Made by a program: the position numbers and the translations under genes. Positions 7,247 through 13,187 of a stretch of DNA of 35,111 bases are shown here, in pieces. The notes under the pieces were generated by a model that worked only from the letters and a program-made list of their open reading frames with translations, was not told where the DNA came from and searched no databases. Location of the stretch: positions 1 through 35,111 of the IMG/VR virus record IMGVR_UViG_3300042344_000157; one strand, 5' to 3'. This stretch comes from a virus. Numbering within the stretch: the first letter of the stretch is position 1; each line of letters begins with the position of its first letter.

Positions 7247-7419
7247 AAATAAGAAGTCGCTTGTTTGTAACCCTTGTCGATAAGCGTCTGTTCTTTTATC
7301 TCACGACCGCCAGGAAGAACGAACGTTTTTTTCTTGTTGTAGTGCGGCACGATCATGATGTCATGCGCGTAGTAGACGTTTACCCAGTCGTGATCCTGCA
7401 TTTTTGCTTCTATTTTCAT
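7228..7419 (-). CDS. Hypothetical small protein
   Basis: 63 residues, unrecognised. Start ATG 7419 has AGGA eleven bases upstream. The sequence is rich in Tyr, His and Lys (NVYYAHDIMIVPHYNKKKTF) with no HTH or membrane segment. It follows the upstream wHTH gene by one base and overlaps the next ORF by up to 19 bases. Confidence 0.6.
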   Translation of the reverse strand: MKIEAKMQDHDWVNVYYAHDIMIVPHYNKKKTFVLPGGREIKEQTLIDKGYKQATSYLWPRPA

Positions 7420-7420
7420 G

Positions 7421-7777
7421 TCATTGTCCTATGTTAAACGGGTTGTTATAAAACTTTGCTTCTACGGTGACTCTGCTTTTGTGAAACTTGGGCTTTTCTT
7501 TGACCACGGGTTTTTCTTCAACCTTGTCGGTTACAAACTCGTAAACACGTTCTTTCCCTAACACATTTACGATTACCTTTGTTTTTAGGTAGCCTTTTCT
7601 GGTCAAGTTCCTAAGATTTCTGTCGCAAGATCTTTTGTCCGTTTTCACCTGCAACTGAACCTGTTTCAGAGTCGCCGGTGTCTTACGTTTCTTCAGGTAA
7701 GCAAGAACCTTTGACTGACCATCGGTCATCGTTGATTTCCATTTGATGGAATCACTCATGTTGTGATCGCCGCTCAT
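7421..7777 (-). CDS. Winged helix-turn-helix-like protein
   Basis: 118 residues from ATG 7777, chosen because it makes an ATGA overlap with the upstream stop; the frame stays open further upstream and ATG 7759 is an alternative. The core reads MTDGQSKVLAYLKKRKTPATLKQVQLQV, KTDKRSCDRNLRNLTRKGYL, then a KTKVIVNVLGKERVYEF wing, typical of winged-helix DNA-binding folds. The C-terminal third is a Lys/Glu/Pro-rich linker plus a short tail. Probably a DNA-binding regulator; target unknown. Confidence 0.68.
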   Translation of the reverse strand: MSGDHNMSDSIKWKSTMTDGQSKVLAYLKKRKTPATLKQVQLQVKTDKRSCDRNLRNLTRKGYLKTKVIVNVLGKERVYEFVTDKVEEKPVVKEKPKFHKSRVTVEAKFYNNPFNIGQ

Positions 7778-8094
7778 GATTTTCTTTGGTAGTAGTAAGA
7801 CCATGCTCCAACGTGCTGCTTGAATAGTTTCTCTTTCGAGATCAGCTTGCGGGCTTCTAATGCCCTAATCATCTTGAGCGCGTTCTGTGGTGTGCAGCCA
7901 AATTGATCGGCTAAGTTTTGCAGTGACTTAGGCTCGGCCAGCGCGTCCAAGTAAATATTCTGGGTTTTAGTTAGCGGTCTAAAGCGCTTGATGATTCGCT
8001 TGCCAAACCTCGCAACCGATTGCTCAAACTCAGGCCGACCAGAGATCATCACACCCATTGTCTTTGCAAGCATTAACACTTCTTGCTGGTTCAT
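7774..8094 (-). CDS. Winged helix (MarR-like) DNA-binding protein
   Basis: 106 residues. The N-terminal helix (residues 1-35) is followed by RPLTKTQNIYLDALAEPKSLQNLADQFGCTPQNALKMIRALEARKLI, a clear helix-turn-helix with the second helix at LQNLADQFG and the recognition helix at TPQNALKMIRALE, then a short wing. Role unknown. It lies between two other small HTH genes with four-base overlaps on both sides, so the three are made together. Confidence 0.74.
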   Translation of the reverse strand: MNQQEVLMLAKTMGVMISGRPEFEQSVARFGKRIIKRFRPLTKTQNIYLDALAEPKSLQNLADQFGCTPQNALKMIRALEARKLISKEKLFKQHVGAWSYYYQRKS

Positions 8095-8360
8095 GCGTTT
8101 TTTTCCTTTAGCTTGGCTTCAATGATTCGGGCAAAACCACAGCGGTCAAACCAGGGTGCATTACTTTCGTCGATTTTCTGGGACAGATAACTTAGATCTT
8201 CAATCTCCTGATCCGTCAGTGAAATCCATTCTTTCTTAGTTGCTTGCTTGCGTAATCTTGAGACGTGACCCTTGTTGTAACCAGTCTGCTTTGCAATATC
8301 TGTAACCCTGAGTGACGGGTCTTTGACCAGCTCTCTTACGATTTCACCTCGGCTTTTCAT
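8091..8360 (-). CDS. Helix-turn-helix protein
   Basis: 89 residues with an N-terminal HTH: EIVRELVKDPSLRVTDIAKQTGYNKGHVSRLRKQA, in which VTDIAKQTGYNKGHVSRLRKQ is a textbook helix-turn-helix with recognition helix NKGHVSRLRK. The C-terminal half (ISLTDQEIEDLSYLSQ...FARIIEAKLKEKNA) is helical and acidic, possibly for dimerisation. Starts with an ATGA overlap to the MazG-like gene. Candidate transcription regulator; operator unknown. Confidence 0.75.
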   Translation of the reverse strand: MKSRGEIVRELVKDPSLRVTDIAKQTGYNKGHVSRLRKQATKKEWISLTDQEIEDLSYLSQKIDESNAPWFDRCGFARIIEAKLKEKNA

Positions 8361-8701
8361 TTGTCAGCCCTCGCAATTGCCGCTGCATTTGTGTACGTCT
8401 GGCCGTAACGCTTTCTGAGTTTCTCTATGTTCGCTTGCAGAACGTCTTCGCGGTCTATGCAGAATGCTTGCCGAATCCCTTGTAGATAAAACTCAATGTC
8501 GCCTAGCTCTTCTACGAGGTTCGTGAAGTCCAACGGTTTCTGGTAGATCGCAAACTTCTTGATCGTGTCTAAAAGCTCGCCAGCCTCACCAGATACGCCT
8601 ATCGCCATGTGTAATGCGTAAGCCTGCATAGGTGTTAGCTCGTCTATGATTTCTTGCCCTGGCTTTGCTAACTGACTTACTAATTCGTGATGTTCTTTCA
8701 T
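8357..8701 (-). CDS. MazG-like nucleotide pyrophosphohydrolase
   Basis: 114 residues of the all-alpha NTP pyrophosphohydrolase (MazG/HisE) superfamily, which hydrolyses (d)NTPs to monophosphates. The metal-binding acids are visible as GEAGELLDTIKK (E-x-x-E type) near residue 40 and LVEELGDIEFYLQG near residue 72, matching the family's paired ExxE/ExxD arrangement. I take ATG 8701 as start because GAGGTA lies just upstream, although the frame is open to a TTG at 8728. Phage MazG proteins are thought to adjust host nucleotide or alarmone pools; here it sits beside replication genes, suiting a precursor-pool role. Confidence 0.88.
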   Translation of the reverse strand: MKEHHELVSQLAKPGQEIIDELTPMQAYALHMAIGVSGEAGELLDTIKKFAIYQKPLDFTNLVEELGDIEFYLQGIRQAFCIDREDVLQANIEKLRKRYGQTYTNAAAIARADK

Positions 8702-8708
8702 AGTTACC

Positions 8709-8852
8709 TCAAAACGGAGCTGGTTCAAAAGGAATAGGCTCAGGCTTAATCTTTTTAGGCTTAACCCATTTGTTACCTACAAACGCAGGAAACGGCCATT
8801 TGCCAGCCTTAACCGCTTTCTTGATGGTTTGGTCTACTTTCTCGTCTTTCAT
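8709..8852 (-). CDS. Hypothetical 47-residue basic protein
   Basis: A short ORF that fills an otherwise empty gap. It begins MKDEKVDQTIKKAVKAGKWP and ends in a Lys/Pro-rich tail (WVKPKKIKPEPIPFEPAPF). The start makes an ATGA overlap with the upstream P-like gene (8849-8852), and the stop is 7 bases before the MazG start. Unrecognised. The basic, proline-rich end could be an interaction segment for a neighbouring replication protein; this is a guess. Confidence 0.62.
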   Translation of the reverse strand: MKDEKVDQTIKKAVKAGKWPFPAFVGNKWVKPKKIKPEPIPFEPAPF

Positions 8853-9163
8853 GCTCGCCTCATCAGTGATTTAAGTTTGCTGATCTCTTGCAATCCTCGC
8901 TCTTTATCAATCGGAGCGGCAAGCATTTTCACGATAGGCGGCGGTGCCATCCGACAAACGGCGCGAAACTGTATGACGTTCGGCGGCCTATCCGGCAGGC
9001 ATTCAAGACCGTAAGCAATCTCATGTGGTCTAAAACCAGATAATTCTTTAGCCCAGTTTTGCATGACTTCTTGGATCTGAACGTCTCTGTACTGATCTAC
9101 AAAAGCCTTGCCATAGGTAAGCGCCATCTTCTTAAAGATGATCTCAATCACTTGAATGTCCAT
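8849..9163 (-). CDS. Lambda P-like replication protein (candidate helicase loader)
   Basis: 104 residues. The segment QNWAKELSGFRPHEIAYGLECLPDRPPNVIQFRAVCRMAPPP resembles the part of phage replication protein P-like families where W, the GL-x-x-LP and the PP-x-x-x-FR-x-x-C positions recur. It lies directly downstream of the candidate initiator with a one-base stop/start overlap (TAATG), the lambda O-then-P order. The expected role would be delivery of host DnaB helicase to the origin. It is shorter than lambda P, so it may be only the loader core. Confidence 0.62.
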   Translation of the reverse strand: MDIQVIEIIFKKMALTYGKAFVDQYRDVQIQEVMQNWAKELSGFRPHEIAYGLECLPDRPPNVIQFRAVCRMAPPPIVKMLAAPIDKERGLQEISKLKSLMRRA

Positions 9164-9936
9164 TAGCCCTCCAGCAGATCTTGGTGGGGTGTAATGTCGA
9201 TCTCTCGCTTATTGCCAAAGATGACATCAATAGCATTCTTGTAGTGATTGTCTTTTCTTATGTCGTCAGTTATCCACTCAGCCTTAAATCCAGCCCATCC
9301 TCTTTCGCATGAAATCTGAAAGACTTCTGCGATAGTCATGCCGGCTGACTTAGCCTCTCTTTTTAGGCCTTCAAATGCTGCGGTTGTAAGCGGAGCCCTT
9401 TTCTGTTTTCGCAGCTCTTTGTAAGACCTCCAGAGAACATCGGAAACACCTTCTGGCTTCTCGACAATAATGTTTTTAATCTTATTAGAAGAAGAAGATG
9501 AAGAAGAAGATGAAGGGGTTGGTTTTTGTTTAACCTCTTTTATAACCTCATGGTTATCCTCAAGGTTAACCTTGCCCTTAGAAACAAGAGCTGGATTACC
9601 ACCCTTCTTTCCGCCTAAAGCCCTGATTTCTCTAAGATTTTCATCACGAATCATGCGCCGTGAGCATATAGAACCATCTTCGGCAACGTCATAAACGCCA
9701 GCAACCTTTAATTCGTTAAGCCAAGCGTTAACAACCTCAATGGTCTCACCAACCATACGGGCAAGGTTATCGGGAAGGATAACCTTATCGCCAACCTTAA
9801 GGTGACCATAAGGTTTACCTTCGTGCATGAAGCAAATCATGTCAATCCAAAGCCCTCGGGCTCCGGTAGAACAAGATCTAAGGCCTGTATCTCTTAGCCA
9901 ATCTGCCGGATAAAACTGAAAGGAAGGCCTTTTCAT
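9163..9936 (-). CDS. Replication initiation protein (lambda O-like organisation)
   Basis: 257 residues. The N-terminus FYPADWLRDTGLRSCSTGARGLWIDMICFMHEG matches a common family of phage replication/replisome-organiser proteins with an N-terminal winged helix; LARMVGETIEVVNAWLNELKVAGVY continues the DNA-binding fold. A low-complexity linker at about residues 142-150 is nine Ser in a row, followed by a C-terminal helical domain (VLWRSYKELRKQKRAPLTT to WAGFKAEWITDD). Like lambda O, it probably binds origin repeats with the N-terminal domain and the loader with the C-terminal domain. Iteron-like repeats lie inside this gene (9531-9573 and 9763-9821). The upstream junction is an ATGA overlap. Confidence 0.78.
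   Translation of the reverse strand: MKRPSFQFYPADWLRDTGLRSCSTGARGLWIDMICFMHEGKPYGHLKVGDKVILPDNLARMVGETIEVVNAWLNELKVAGVYDVAEDGSICSRRMIRDENLREIRALGGKKGGNPALVSKGKVNLEDNHEVIKEVKQKPTPSSSSSSSSSNKIKNIIVEKPEGVSDVLWRSYKELRKQKRAPLTTAAFEGLKREAKSAGMTIAEVFQISCERGWAGFKAEWITDDIRKDNHYKNAIDVIFGNKREIDITPHQDLLEG
9463..9821 (-). other. Candidate replication origin: iteron-like repeats beside an A+T-rich tract
   Basis: Copies of AAGGTTA or its reverse TAACCTT/TAACCTC cluster inside the initiator gene. One group is at 9531, 9543, 9552 (inverted, partial), and a perfect palindrome AAGGTTAACCTT at 9562-9573, about 9-12 bases apart, near one helical turn. A second group is at 9763, 9780, 9793-9803 (AACCTTAAGGT) and 9810-9821. 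Directly beside the first group, 9463-9530 is A+T-rich and strongly purine/pyrimidine asymmetric. This matches lambda, whose origin iterons lie within gene O beside an A+T-rich unwinding region. Some repetition may come from codon choice (Lys-Val, Asn-Leu), so this is a candidate only. Confidence 0.4.
9487..9515 (-). repeat. Trinucleotide microsatellite encoding polyserine
   Basis: On the minus strand, codons TCA, three TCT, TCA, four TCT encode nine consecutive Ser in the linker of the replication initiator. Such a near-perfect triplet run can change length by slippage without breaking the frame, altering linker length. Confidence 0.85.
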
Positions 9937-10373
9937 TTAGCTTTCCCTTCTTCTTTATTCAGATAAAAATTCCAAGCCGCATAAAAGAATTGTCTTGCGC
10001 TTTTACCTAGCTCGTATACAAGTTTTGCGTTTGGATTGTCTTCGGGTAAACAAACGCTTACGGCCTGGAAGCCAGCAATCAAAAAAGCCGTTTCATTTCT
10101 AAATGCTGGCTCGTCAGGAAGCCTTGAGATAATTTCGTTTAATAAGTCACTGCTGTCGTGGAAAACTTTATGGCAGGTCTCGCACAGGCAAGCTAGCTGC
10201 TCATTTTCGTAATCCCATACATCGCGGTTAGATATGTATTGCTTGTGATGAACGTGCAATGTTTTCTCACCGCTCTTACAGACGCTGCATAAAAAATCAT
10301 TAGCCTGGAAAACTTCAAGACGTTTTTTTTGCCATCTCGGATCGAGATATTGGCTGCGATAAGACTTCGCCAT
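9933..10373 (-). CDS. HNH nuclease-like protein
   Basis: 146 residues from ATG 10373, chosen because GAGAGG lies just upstream; a GTG two codons earlier is open but poorly placed. The first half has an HNH-type zinc/metal site: YLDPRWQKKRLEVFQANDFLCSVC, then LHVHHKQY as the catalytic His region, and LACLCETCHKVFH as second CxxC and final His. The C-terminal half (helical, ending NFYLNKEEGKAK) is not recognised. It precedes the replication initiator with an ATGA overlap. Possible roles are a recombination nuclease or a self-spreading element. Confidence 0.82.
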   Translation of the reverse strand: MAKSYRSQYLDPRWQKKRLEVFQANDFLCSVCKSGEKTLHVHHKQYISNRDVWDYENEQLACLCETCHKVFHDSSDLLNEIISRLPDEPAFRNETAFLIAGFQAVSVCLPEDNPNAKLVYELGKSARQFFYAAWNFYLNKEEGKAK

Positions 10374-10380
10374 AATCACC

Positions 10381-10433
10381 TCTCATCAAAGGTTGTCATC
10401 ACTGATGGTGCAAAGGGCAGGCGGGTGATGAGA
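10381..10433 (-). promoter_or_regulatory. Nested inverted repeats upstream of the replication operon
   Basis: The 114-base gap before the HNH gene holds TCTCATCA at 10381-10388 and its exact complement TGATGAGA at 10426-10433, and between them the palindrome CATCACTGATG at 10397-10407. Four CATCA/TGATG units therefore fall within 53 bases. On RNA the outer repeat would pair with sequence overlapping the GAGAGG ribosome site of the next gene; as DNA it could be an operator. No convincing -10/-35 pair was found. Confidence 0.4.
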
Positions 10434-10487
10434 CCGCTTTTCCCCCCGTCGGGGTATCCCTTGCCGTTACTACTCTAGCATCTTAGA

Positions 10488-10802
10488 TTAGAAATCCACA
10501 ATCTTGCAAGTCCAACCTGCCTTTAGCTTTCCCCATCCGTGAACAGTAATCTTCCACCCTGCGGCCAAGATCGCAGACAGATGCTCTGACTCTTGTATCT
10601 TGGTTACCCTGGCAGCAACATTACCTCGGCTTGTGGTCTGTACTAAGAGCGTCTCACCTTCCCTGATCGCCAGTATGTCGCCTATGCCAAACAAGTCCTG
10701 GCGTATGCGAGCGTGTGGGTTCCAGCGCTCTACGATCTGACAAAGATAGCCTTCAGACCGTAGCTTTTCCAGTGATCGTTGGGTTGGTGATTTACCGCTC
10801 AT
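10488..10802 (-). CDS. Putative PD-(D/E)xK nuclease-like protein
   Basis: 104 residues with the flow of a small resolvase-type nuclease: SPTQRSLEKLRSEGY, then VERWNPHARIRQDLFGIGDILAI, then GETLLVQTTSRGNVAARVTKI. The first acidic residue in a beta-hairpin (DLFGIGD) followed by a strand with Q/T in place of E-x-K is seen in many phage VRR/Holliday-type proteins. A catalytic Lys is not obvious, so activity is uncertain. It ends with a Trp-rich strand (VHGWGKLKAGWTCKIV). It is the first gene leftward from the divergent control gap. Confidence 0.55.
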   Translation of the reverse strand: MSGKSPTQRSLEKLRSEGYLCQIVERWNPHARIRQDLFGIGDILAIREGETLLVQTTSRGNVAARVTKIQESEHLSAILAAGWKITVHGWGKLKAGWTCKIVDF

Positions 10803-10892
10803 CTGCTTGTCTCTGCCTTTCGTCTGCTGGCTAATGACTTATTTAGGGACATGTATAACATCACTTTCACGCAATAAATAACGGAGAAACAC
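10803..10892. promoter_or_regulatory. Divergent intergenic control region
   Basis: The 90 bases between outward-facing genes are the only divergent gap in the window, so promoters for both directions should lie here. Rightward, a TATAAC at 10854-10859 is a candidate -10 with no good -35; the first rightward gene has GGAG six bases before ATG 10893. Leftward, I see no clear promoter hexamers. The assignment rests on gene orientation rather than motif strength. Confidence 0.5.
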
Positions 10893-11168
10893 ATGACAAC
10901 AGCACACGAAGAACTTGAAGTACGTCGCCAAGTGGCAATGGATGTAATGGTTATTACAAAGTGCAAACTTCAGCGCAACGTCAGATATGTTCGCAGCCAG
11001 AGCAACTGGATGAAAATCACTAGGGATAAAAATTCGTTTTGTTTTGCGAGAGGGTATGCAGGACAGCCTAAAGCCAAGGACATTGATACTTTTTCTTTTA
11101 CTTGGGTAGCCAACTGGAATGAAGCAATAGAAAAAGCAAAAAGCACACTAGCTTGGATTGAAATTTAA
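10893..11168 (+). CDS. Hypothetical protein, first gene of the rightward operon
   Basis: 91 residues, unrecognised. It has a good GGAG ribosome site. Charged N-terminal helix (HEELEVRRQVAMDVM), then strands with aromatic residues (NFYVR-like NVRYVRSQSNWMKI, FSFTWVANWNEAIEKAKST). The WNEAIEKA helix following strands suggests a small alpha-beta fold. No catalytic or DNA-binding motif. A hairpin with UUCG loop follows its stop. As first gene from the divergent region it may be a host-takeover or anti-defence protein, but nothing in the sequence shows this. Confidence 0.72.
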   Translation: MTTAHEELEVRRQVAMDVMVITKCKLQRNVRYVRSQSNWMKITRDKNSFCFARGYAGQPKAKDIDTFSFTWVANWNEAIEKAKSTLAWIEI

Positions 11169-11173
11169 TCACC

Positions 11174-11190
11174 GGGGCTTCGGCCCCTTT
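11174..11190 (+). terminator. UUCG-loop hairpin, weak terminator
   Basis: GGGGC-TTCG-GCCCC followed by only three T, located six bases after the stop at 11168 and before the recombination genes. A very stable tetraloop stem with a short U-tract suggests partial termination or mRNA 3' end stabilisation, reducing downstream expression relative to the first gene. Confidence 0.6.
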
Positions 11191-11203
11191 ACAGGAAATA
11201 ATC

Positions 11204-11281
11204 ATGAGGAAAATAGAATGGCTGGCCTACATAGCATTGGGGATGTTTTACGGAGTTCTAATGTTTCTGTTCGTGAGGTGA
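11204..11281 (+). CDS. Candidate 25-residue single-pass membrane peptide
   Basis: ATG 11204 opens MRKIEWLAYIALGMFYGVLMFLFVR and stops at 11281, two bases before the ERF start. AGGAAA precedes the start at suitable spacing. A basic tip followed by about 17 hydrophobic residues and a terminal Arg is a clear transmembrane helix pattern. Its stop region carries the GAGGTG ribosome site of the ERF gene, so it could be a coupled leader or a membrane micropeptide. Too short for statistical support. Confidence 0.42.
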   Translation: MRKIEWLAYIALGMFYGVLMFLFVR

Positions 11282-11283
11282 AA

Positions 11284-11880
11284 ATGAACGTCTACAACTT
11301 AATCGCAAAAGTATCGGCCGATCTTTGCCAGCATGGAATCTCTAAAGACCGCAAGAATGCTCAGCAGTCTTACAACTTTCGTGGCATTGATGACGTTTAC
11401 AACGCACTAGCTCCGATCATCAGCAAACACGGTCTGGTGATCCTGCCTCGGGTTATGCGCCGAGAAGTGTCTGAGCGCATGGGCAAAACCGGATCGTCAC
11501 TCTTTTATGTCGTGGTTGAGGCTGAGTTTGATTTTGTCTCTTCGCATGACGGAACCAAGCACACGGTTAAGACGTTTGGTGAAGCCATGGATTCAGGCGA
11601 TAAGGCTACTAACAAGGCTATGTCCGCTGCTTATAAATACGCAGCCTTCCAGACGTTCTGTATACCAACTGAAGGCGATAACGATGCCGACGCAACCACA
11701 CATGAAGCAGAAACTCCAGAGTTCACAGAAAAACTAATGCTAATCGCGGCAGCTAGCAAAGAGACCTTAAAAGATGTGTATGAGAAGTATTACAACGAAT
11801 ACAAGGATTATCCTAACCTTCAGAAACAGATCATCAAGGTTAAAGATCAACGTAAAAAAGATTTAGGGATCGGGCAATGA
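11284..11880 (+). CDS. erf: ERF-family single-strand annealing protein
   Basis: 198 residues. ERF-superfamily recombinases anneal complementary ssDNA after exonuclease resection. The diagnostic core is visible: NVYNLIAKVSADLCQHGISKDRKN, QQSYNFRGIDDVYNALAPIISKHGL, and GEAMDSGDKATNKAMSAAYKYA, where G-E-A-x-D-x-x-DKA-x-x-KA-x-x-AYK is the family signature, followed by F-x-IPTEGDND. Start ATG 11284 was chosen over the longer open frame because GAGGTG lies five bases upstream and the ERF core begins just after it. It is encoded with SSB and a YqaJ exonuclease, forming a complete exonuclease-annealase pair. Confidence 0.93.
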   Translation: MNVYNLIAKVSADLCQHGISKDRKNAQQSYNFRGIDDVYNALAPIISKHGLVILPRVMRREVSERMGKTGSSLFYVVVEAEFDFVSSHDGTKHTVKTFGEAMDSGDKATNKAMSAAYKYAAFQTFCIPTEGDNDADATTHEAETPEFTEKLMLIAAASKETLKDVYEKYYNEYKDYPNLQKQIIKVKDQRKKDLGIGQ

Positions 11881-12221
11881 ACACAGTAAAAGCGTTAGCT
11901 ATAGATAAAGCGTTAAGACTGCTTAACGCGTCTGGATGCAAATATTTTGTAATTGACGAATTAGGAAAAACATACGGAGAGCTTCCTGTTGAAAAAAAAT
12001 CAAAAAAACAATCAAGGTACAAACCGGGAGTTATGTCTAATTACTTCAAGCCTTTTTTGGTTAACGCAAAAATTGGTGACGTTGTTGTTATCCCTTTTAA
12101 CGATTTTGATCCAAGAGCGTTATCTGGTGCAATTACTGCTTATTTGTCAGGCACCTGGGGAAAACAATCTTATAAATCCTGCACCACAAATTCTTCTGTT
12201 GAAATATTGAGGTGCTCATGA
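11877..12221 (+). CDS. Hypothetical phage protein
   Basis: 114 residues, start ATG 11877 overlapping the ERF stop as ATGA. The first half is KALRLLNASGCKYFVIDELGKTYGEL followed by a Lys-rich turn and KPGVMSNYFKPFL; the second half is IGDVVVIPFNDFDPRALSGAITAYLSGTWGKQSYKS. The latter looks like a small fold found in several phage regulators or accessory proteins, but I cannot name it. The gene is more A+T-rich than its neighbours, with A-runs around 11990-12010. Confidence 0.7.
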   Translation: MNTVKALAIDKALRLLNASGCKYFVIDELGKTYGELPVEKKSKKQSRYKPGVMSNYFKPFLVNAKIGDVVVIPFNDFDPRALSGAITAYLSGTWGKQSYKSCTTNSSVEILRCS

Positions 12222-12541
12222 GAGACCCACATGCTGCGGTTGATTACATCCTAAAACACGCTGAAAAGTTTGCAGACGCTAGGGCTCAACGTGTGTATCT
12301 AGAAGAGTTCAGAAAGAGCAAGAAAGCCCTGCTAATGCAGCTAAACACCGCTCAGCCGATCTCTGCCCAAGAGCGTGATGCGTACGCTCACCCTGAGTAT
12401 TTGGAGCTTTTAGAGGGCTTAAAAATAGCCGTGGCGATTGAAGAAAAGTTACGATGGGATCTTGTTGCTGCCCAAGCTCGCGTAGAAATTTGGCGCTCAG
12501 AGCAAGCAAACGCTAGAGCAGAGATTAGGAACACCCAATGA
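12218..12541 (+). CDS. Hypothetical helical protein of the recombination operon
   Basis: 107 residues. ATG 12218 was chosen over an upstream in-frame GTG because GAGG lies five bases before it and it forms an ATGA overlap with the previous stop. Nearly all helix by composition: an N-terminal HAAVDYILKHAEKFADARAQRVYLEEFRKSKKALL and a C-terminal LRWDLVAAQARVEIWRSEQAN suggest a coiled coil. Similar short helical proteins often sit beside annealase or SSB genes in phages. Function unknown. Confidence 0.75.
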   Translation: MRDPHAAVDYILKHAEKFADARAQRVYLEEFRKSKKALLMQLNTAQPISAQERDAYAHPEYLELLEGLKIAVAIEEKLRWDLVAAQARVEIWRSEQANARAEIRNTQ

Positions 12542-12828
12542 CGTATAGAAACCAAAAACTGTTGGAAGCCGTACGCGAGTTTGAGTGTGCTTTATGCGGT
12601 GCTGAAGATGGGACGGTGGTAGCCGCGCACAGCAATCAACTTAGAGACGGGAAAGGGAAAGGGATAAAAGCAAGTGATGCAGCTATAGCAGCGCTTTGTT
12701 ATCGGTGTCACATGGCTATAGACCAAGGGCATCGCATGAACAAGCAAGAGAAAGAAGCTATGTGGGAGCAAGCCCACCGTAAAACAATGTTGTGGTTATT
12801 TGAAAGAGGAAAAGTATGGGTTCGGTAA
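12538..12828 (+). CDS. YbcO-like (DUF1364) nuclease
   Basis: 96 residues with the pattern of phage/prophage YbcO-type recombination nucleases: FECALCGAEDGTVVAAHSNQ, then GKGIKASDAAIAALCYRCHMAIDQG, with paired CxxC units, AH and the CH-x-x-ID ending. The Cys/His set suggests an HNH-related metal site. Related prophage proteins lie beside recombination genes, as here. Starts with an ATGA overlap and its end overlaps the SSB gene by 13 bases. Confidence 0.8.
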   Translation: MTYRNQKLLEAVREFECALCGAEDGTVVAAHSNQLRDGKGKGIKASDAAIAALCYRCHMAIDQGHRMNKQEKEAMWEQAHRKTMLWLFERGKVWVR

Positions 12829-13187
12829 ACAAAGCGATCATCATCGGTAACGCAGGAAAAGATCCAGAGATCAAATACACGGATGCAGGGGTTGCTGTTT
12901 GTACCTTGACGCTAGCAACCAAACATTCTTGGAAGCAGCAAGACGGTAGCCGCCAGGAAAAAACAGAATGGCATCGCATCGTTTTCTGGGGAAAGCTAGG
13001 AGAGATTGTCGACAAGTACGTTAAGAAGGGCTCCCAGGTTTACGTCGAAGGTCGTATCGAAACACGAAAGTGGACAGACAAAAACGGTAACGATAAGTAC
13101 ACCACCGAGATCGTTGCTGACCAGATGCAAATGCTAAGCGGCAGACCTAAAGCAGAAATAGATAACGATGAAGAGGTACCGTTCTGA
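12816..13187 (+). CDS. ssb: Single-stranded DNA-binding protein
   Basis: 123-residue OB-fold SSB. The start MGSVNKAIIIGNAGKDPEIKY, the core TLATKHSWK and TEWHRIVFWGKLGEIVDKYVKKGSQVYVEGRIETRKW are unmistakable. The C-terminus ends DNDEEVPF, the acidic tip with terminal Pro-Phe that binds partner proteins in bacterial SSBs; the linker is very short (about 15 residues). ATG 12816 has AGAGGA upstream. It protects replication and recombination intermediates and probably interacts with the neighbouring annealase and exonuclease. Confidence 0.97.
   Translation: MGSVNKAIIIGNAGKDPEIKYTDAGVAVCTLTLATKHSWKQQDGSRQEKTEWHRIVFWGKLGEIVDKYVKKGSQVYVEGRIETRKWTDKNGNDKYTTEIVADQMQMLSGRPKAEIDNDEEVPF

Noticed and set aside
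10444-10454. CCCC-GTC-GGGG hairpin as a terminator after the gene at 10488-10802
   Set aside because: Four-base stem with a three-base loop and no T-run on either strand; not convincing as a terminator.
11987-12012. A-AAA-AAA slippery runs in the gene at 11877-12221
   Set aside because: The runs are in slippery register, but no meaningful -1 ORF follows, and the zero frame continues to a well-coupled stop.
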